Assembly: GCA_947568835.1 (NCBI GenBank)
Contig: OX387603.1
Span: forward strand, 28,110,651-28,174,650
Source of the DNA: Protonemura montana
Taxonomy: Eukaryota; Arthropoda; Insecta; Plecoptera; Nemouridae
DNA length: 64,000 bases
Direction of reading: 5' to 3'
The notes under the pieces are model-generated. The model was not told where the DNA came from, ran no database searches, and worked only from the letters and a program-made list of their open reading frames with translations. Positions 63,940-64,000 of the stretch are shown here, in pieces. The position numbers were made by a program, and so were the translations under genes. Each line of letters opens with the position of its first letter. The first letter of the stretch is position 1.

Positions 63940-64000
63940 TGTAACGTAGTACACACGAGTCGTGAACAGTTTATGTTTATTTACAAGTGTACAATATTAC
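63940..64000 (-). repeat. 3' end of the 5' LTR (continues beyond window)
   Basis: The minus strand ends ...GTGTACTACGTTACA immediately before the primer-binding site. CA is the standard LTR terminus. Confidence 0.75.

Larger units (their letters stand above)
61908..64000 (-). mobile_element. Ty3/Gypsy LTR retrotransposon, 5' part (gag, protease, RT), cut at both sides
   Basis: From right to left: end of the 5' LTR, primer-binding site, gag, -1 frameshift, protease and reverse transcriptase. The element is truncated after the RT (before RNase H and integrase) at a SINE fragment, and its LTR continues beyond the window. The frames are intact as far as they go. Confidence 0.92.

Overview
This is a piece of an animal nuclear genome, most likely an invertebrate. 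It has spliced genes with GT-AG introns, AT-rich intergenic sequence, tRNA-derived and 5S-rRNA-derived repeats, and a broad set of eukaryotic transposons (long-TIR DNA transposon, hAT, P element, PIF/Harbinger, Helentron, several non-LTR elements, one Ty3/Gypsy element). One orphan membrane exon resembles insect odorant receptors, which would suggest an insect. That is an inference, and no species can be named.

Host genes. (1) 5.2-12.8 kb, plus strand: a complete six-exon RCC1L gene (mitochondrial RCC1-repeat protein, 450 aa by exon reconstruction). (2) 24.05-37.15 kb, minus strand: a four-exon adhesion-type GPCR reconstructed here (875 aa). It has a signal peptide, a divergent C-type-lectin-like N-terminus, a degenerate GPS region and seven membrane segments. 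All exon phases agree. (3) About 39.3-39.85 kb, minus strand: one or two exons of a multi-pass receptor, possibly an odorant receptor. Nothing else looks like an intact cellular gene.

Layout. 0-2.5 kb: 69-bp and 13-bp tandem arrays. 2.5-5.2 kb: intergenic. 5.2-12.8 kb: RCC1L, whose introns hold two foldback elements, a 47-bp array, and two opposed 52-bp arrays that are expansions of a tRNA-derived SINE head. 12.8-15.2 kb: unassigned. 15.2-21 kb: a 2.4-kb palindrome and a hAT MITE with perfect 8-bp target duplications. 21.4-24.05 kb: a duplicated, truncated 3' end of the GPCR plus a 36-bp coding-compatible minisatellite. 24-37 kb: the GPCR, whose introns hold a 3.78-kb DNA transposon with 478-bp inverted repeats and an intact transposase, 5S-derived 91-bp arrays, a non-LTR fragment, and two nested element relics whose termini have been multiplied into 45-bp and 62-bp arrays. 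38-51 kb: a graveyard of Myb/Harbinger, SINE, non-LTR, P-element and hAT relics. 51-56 kb: decayed, unassigned sequence. 56.4-60.4 kb: a decayed Helentron with Rep, helicase and endonuclease parts. 60.6-61.9 kb: Harbinger, Helentron and SINE fragments. 61.9-64 kb: the 5' part of a Gypsy element running out of the window.

The recurring theme is that ends or promoter-bearing heads of mobile elements (DNA-transposon termini, a tRNA SINE head, a 5S-derived unit) have become local tandem arrays, mostly inside introns of the two host genes. This is the most unusual signal in the window.
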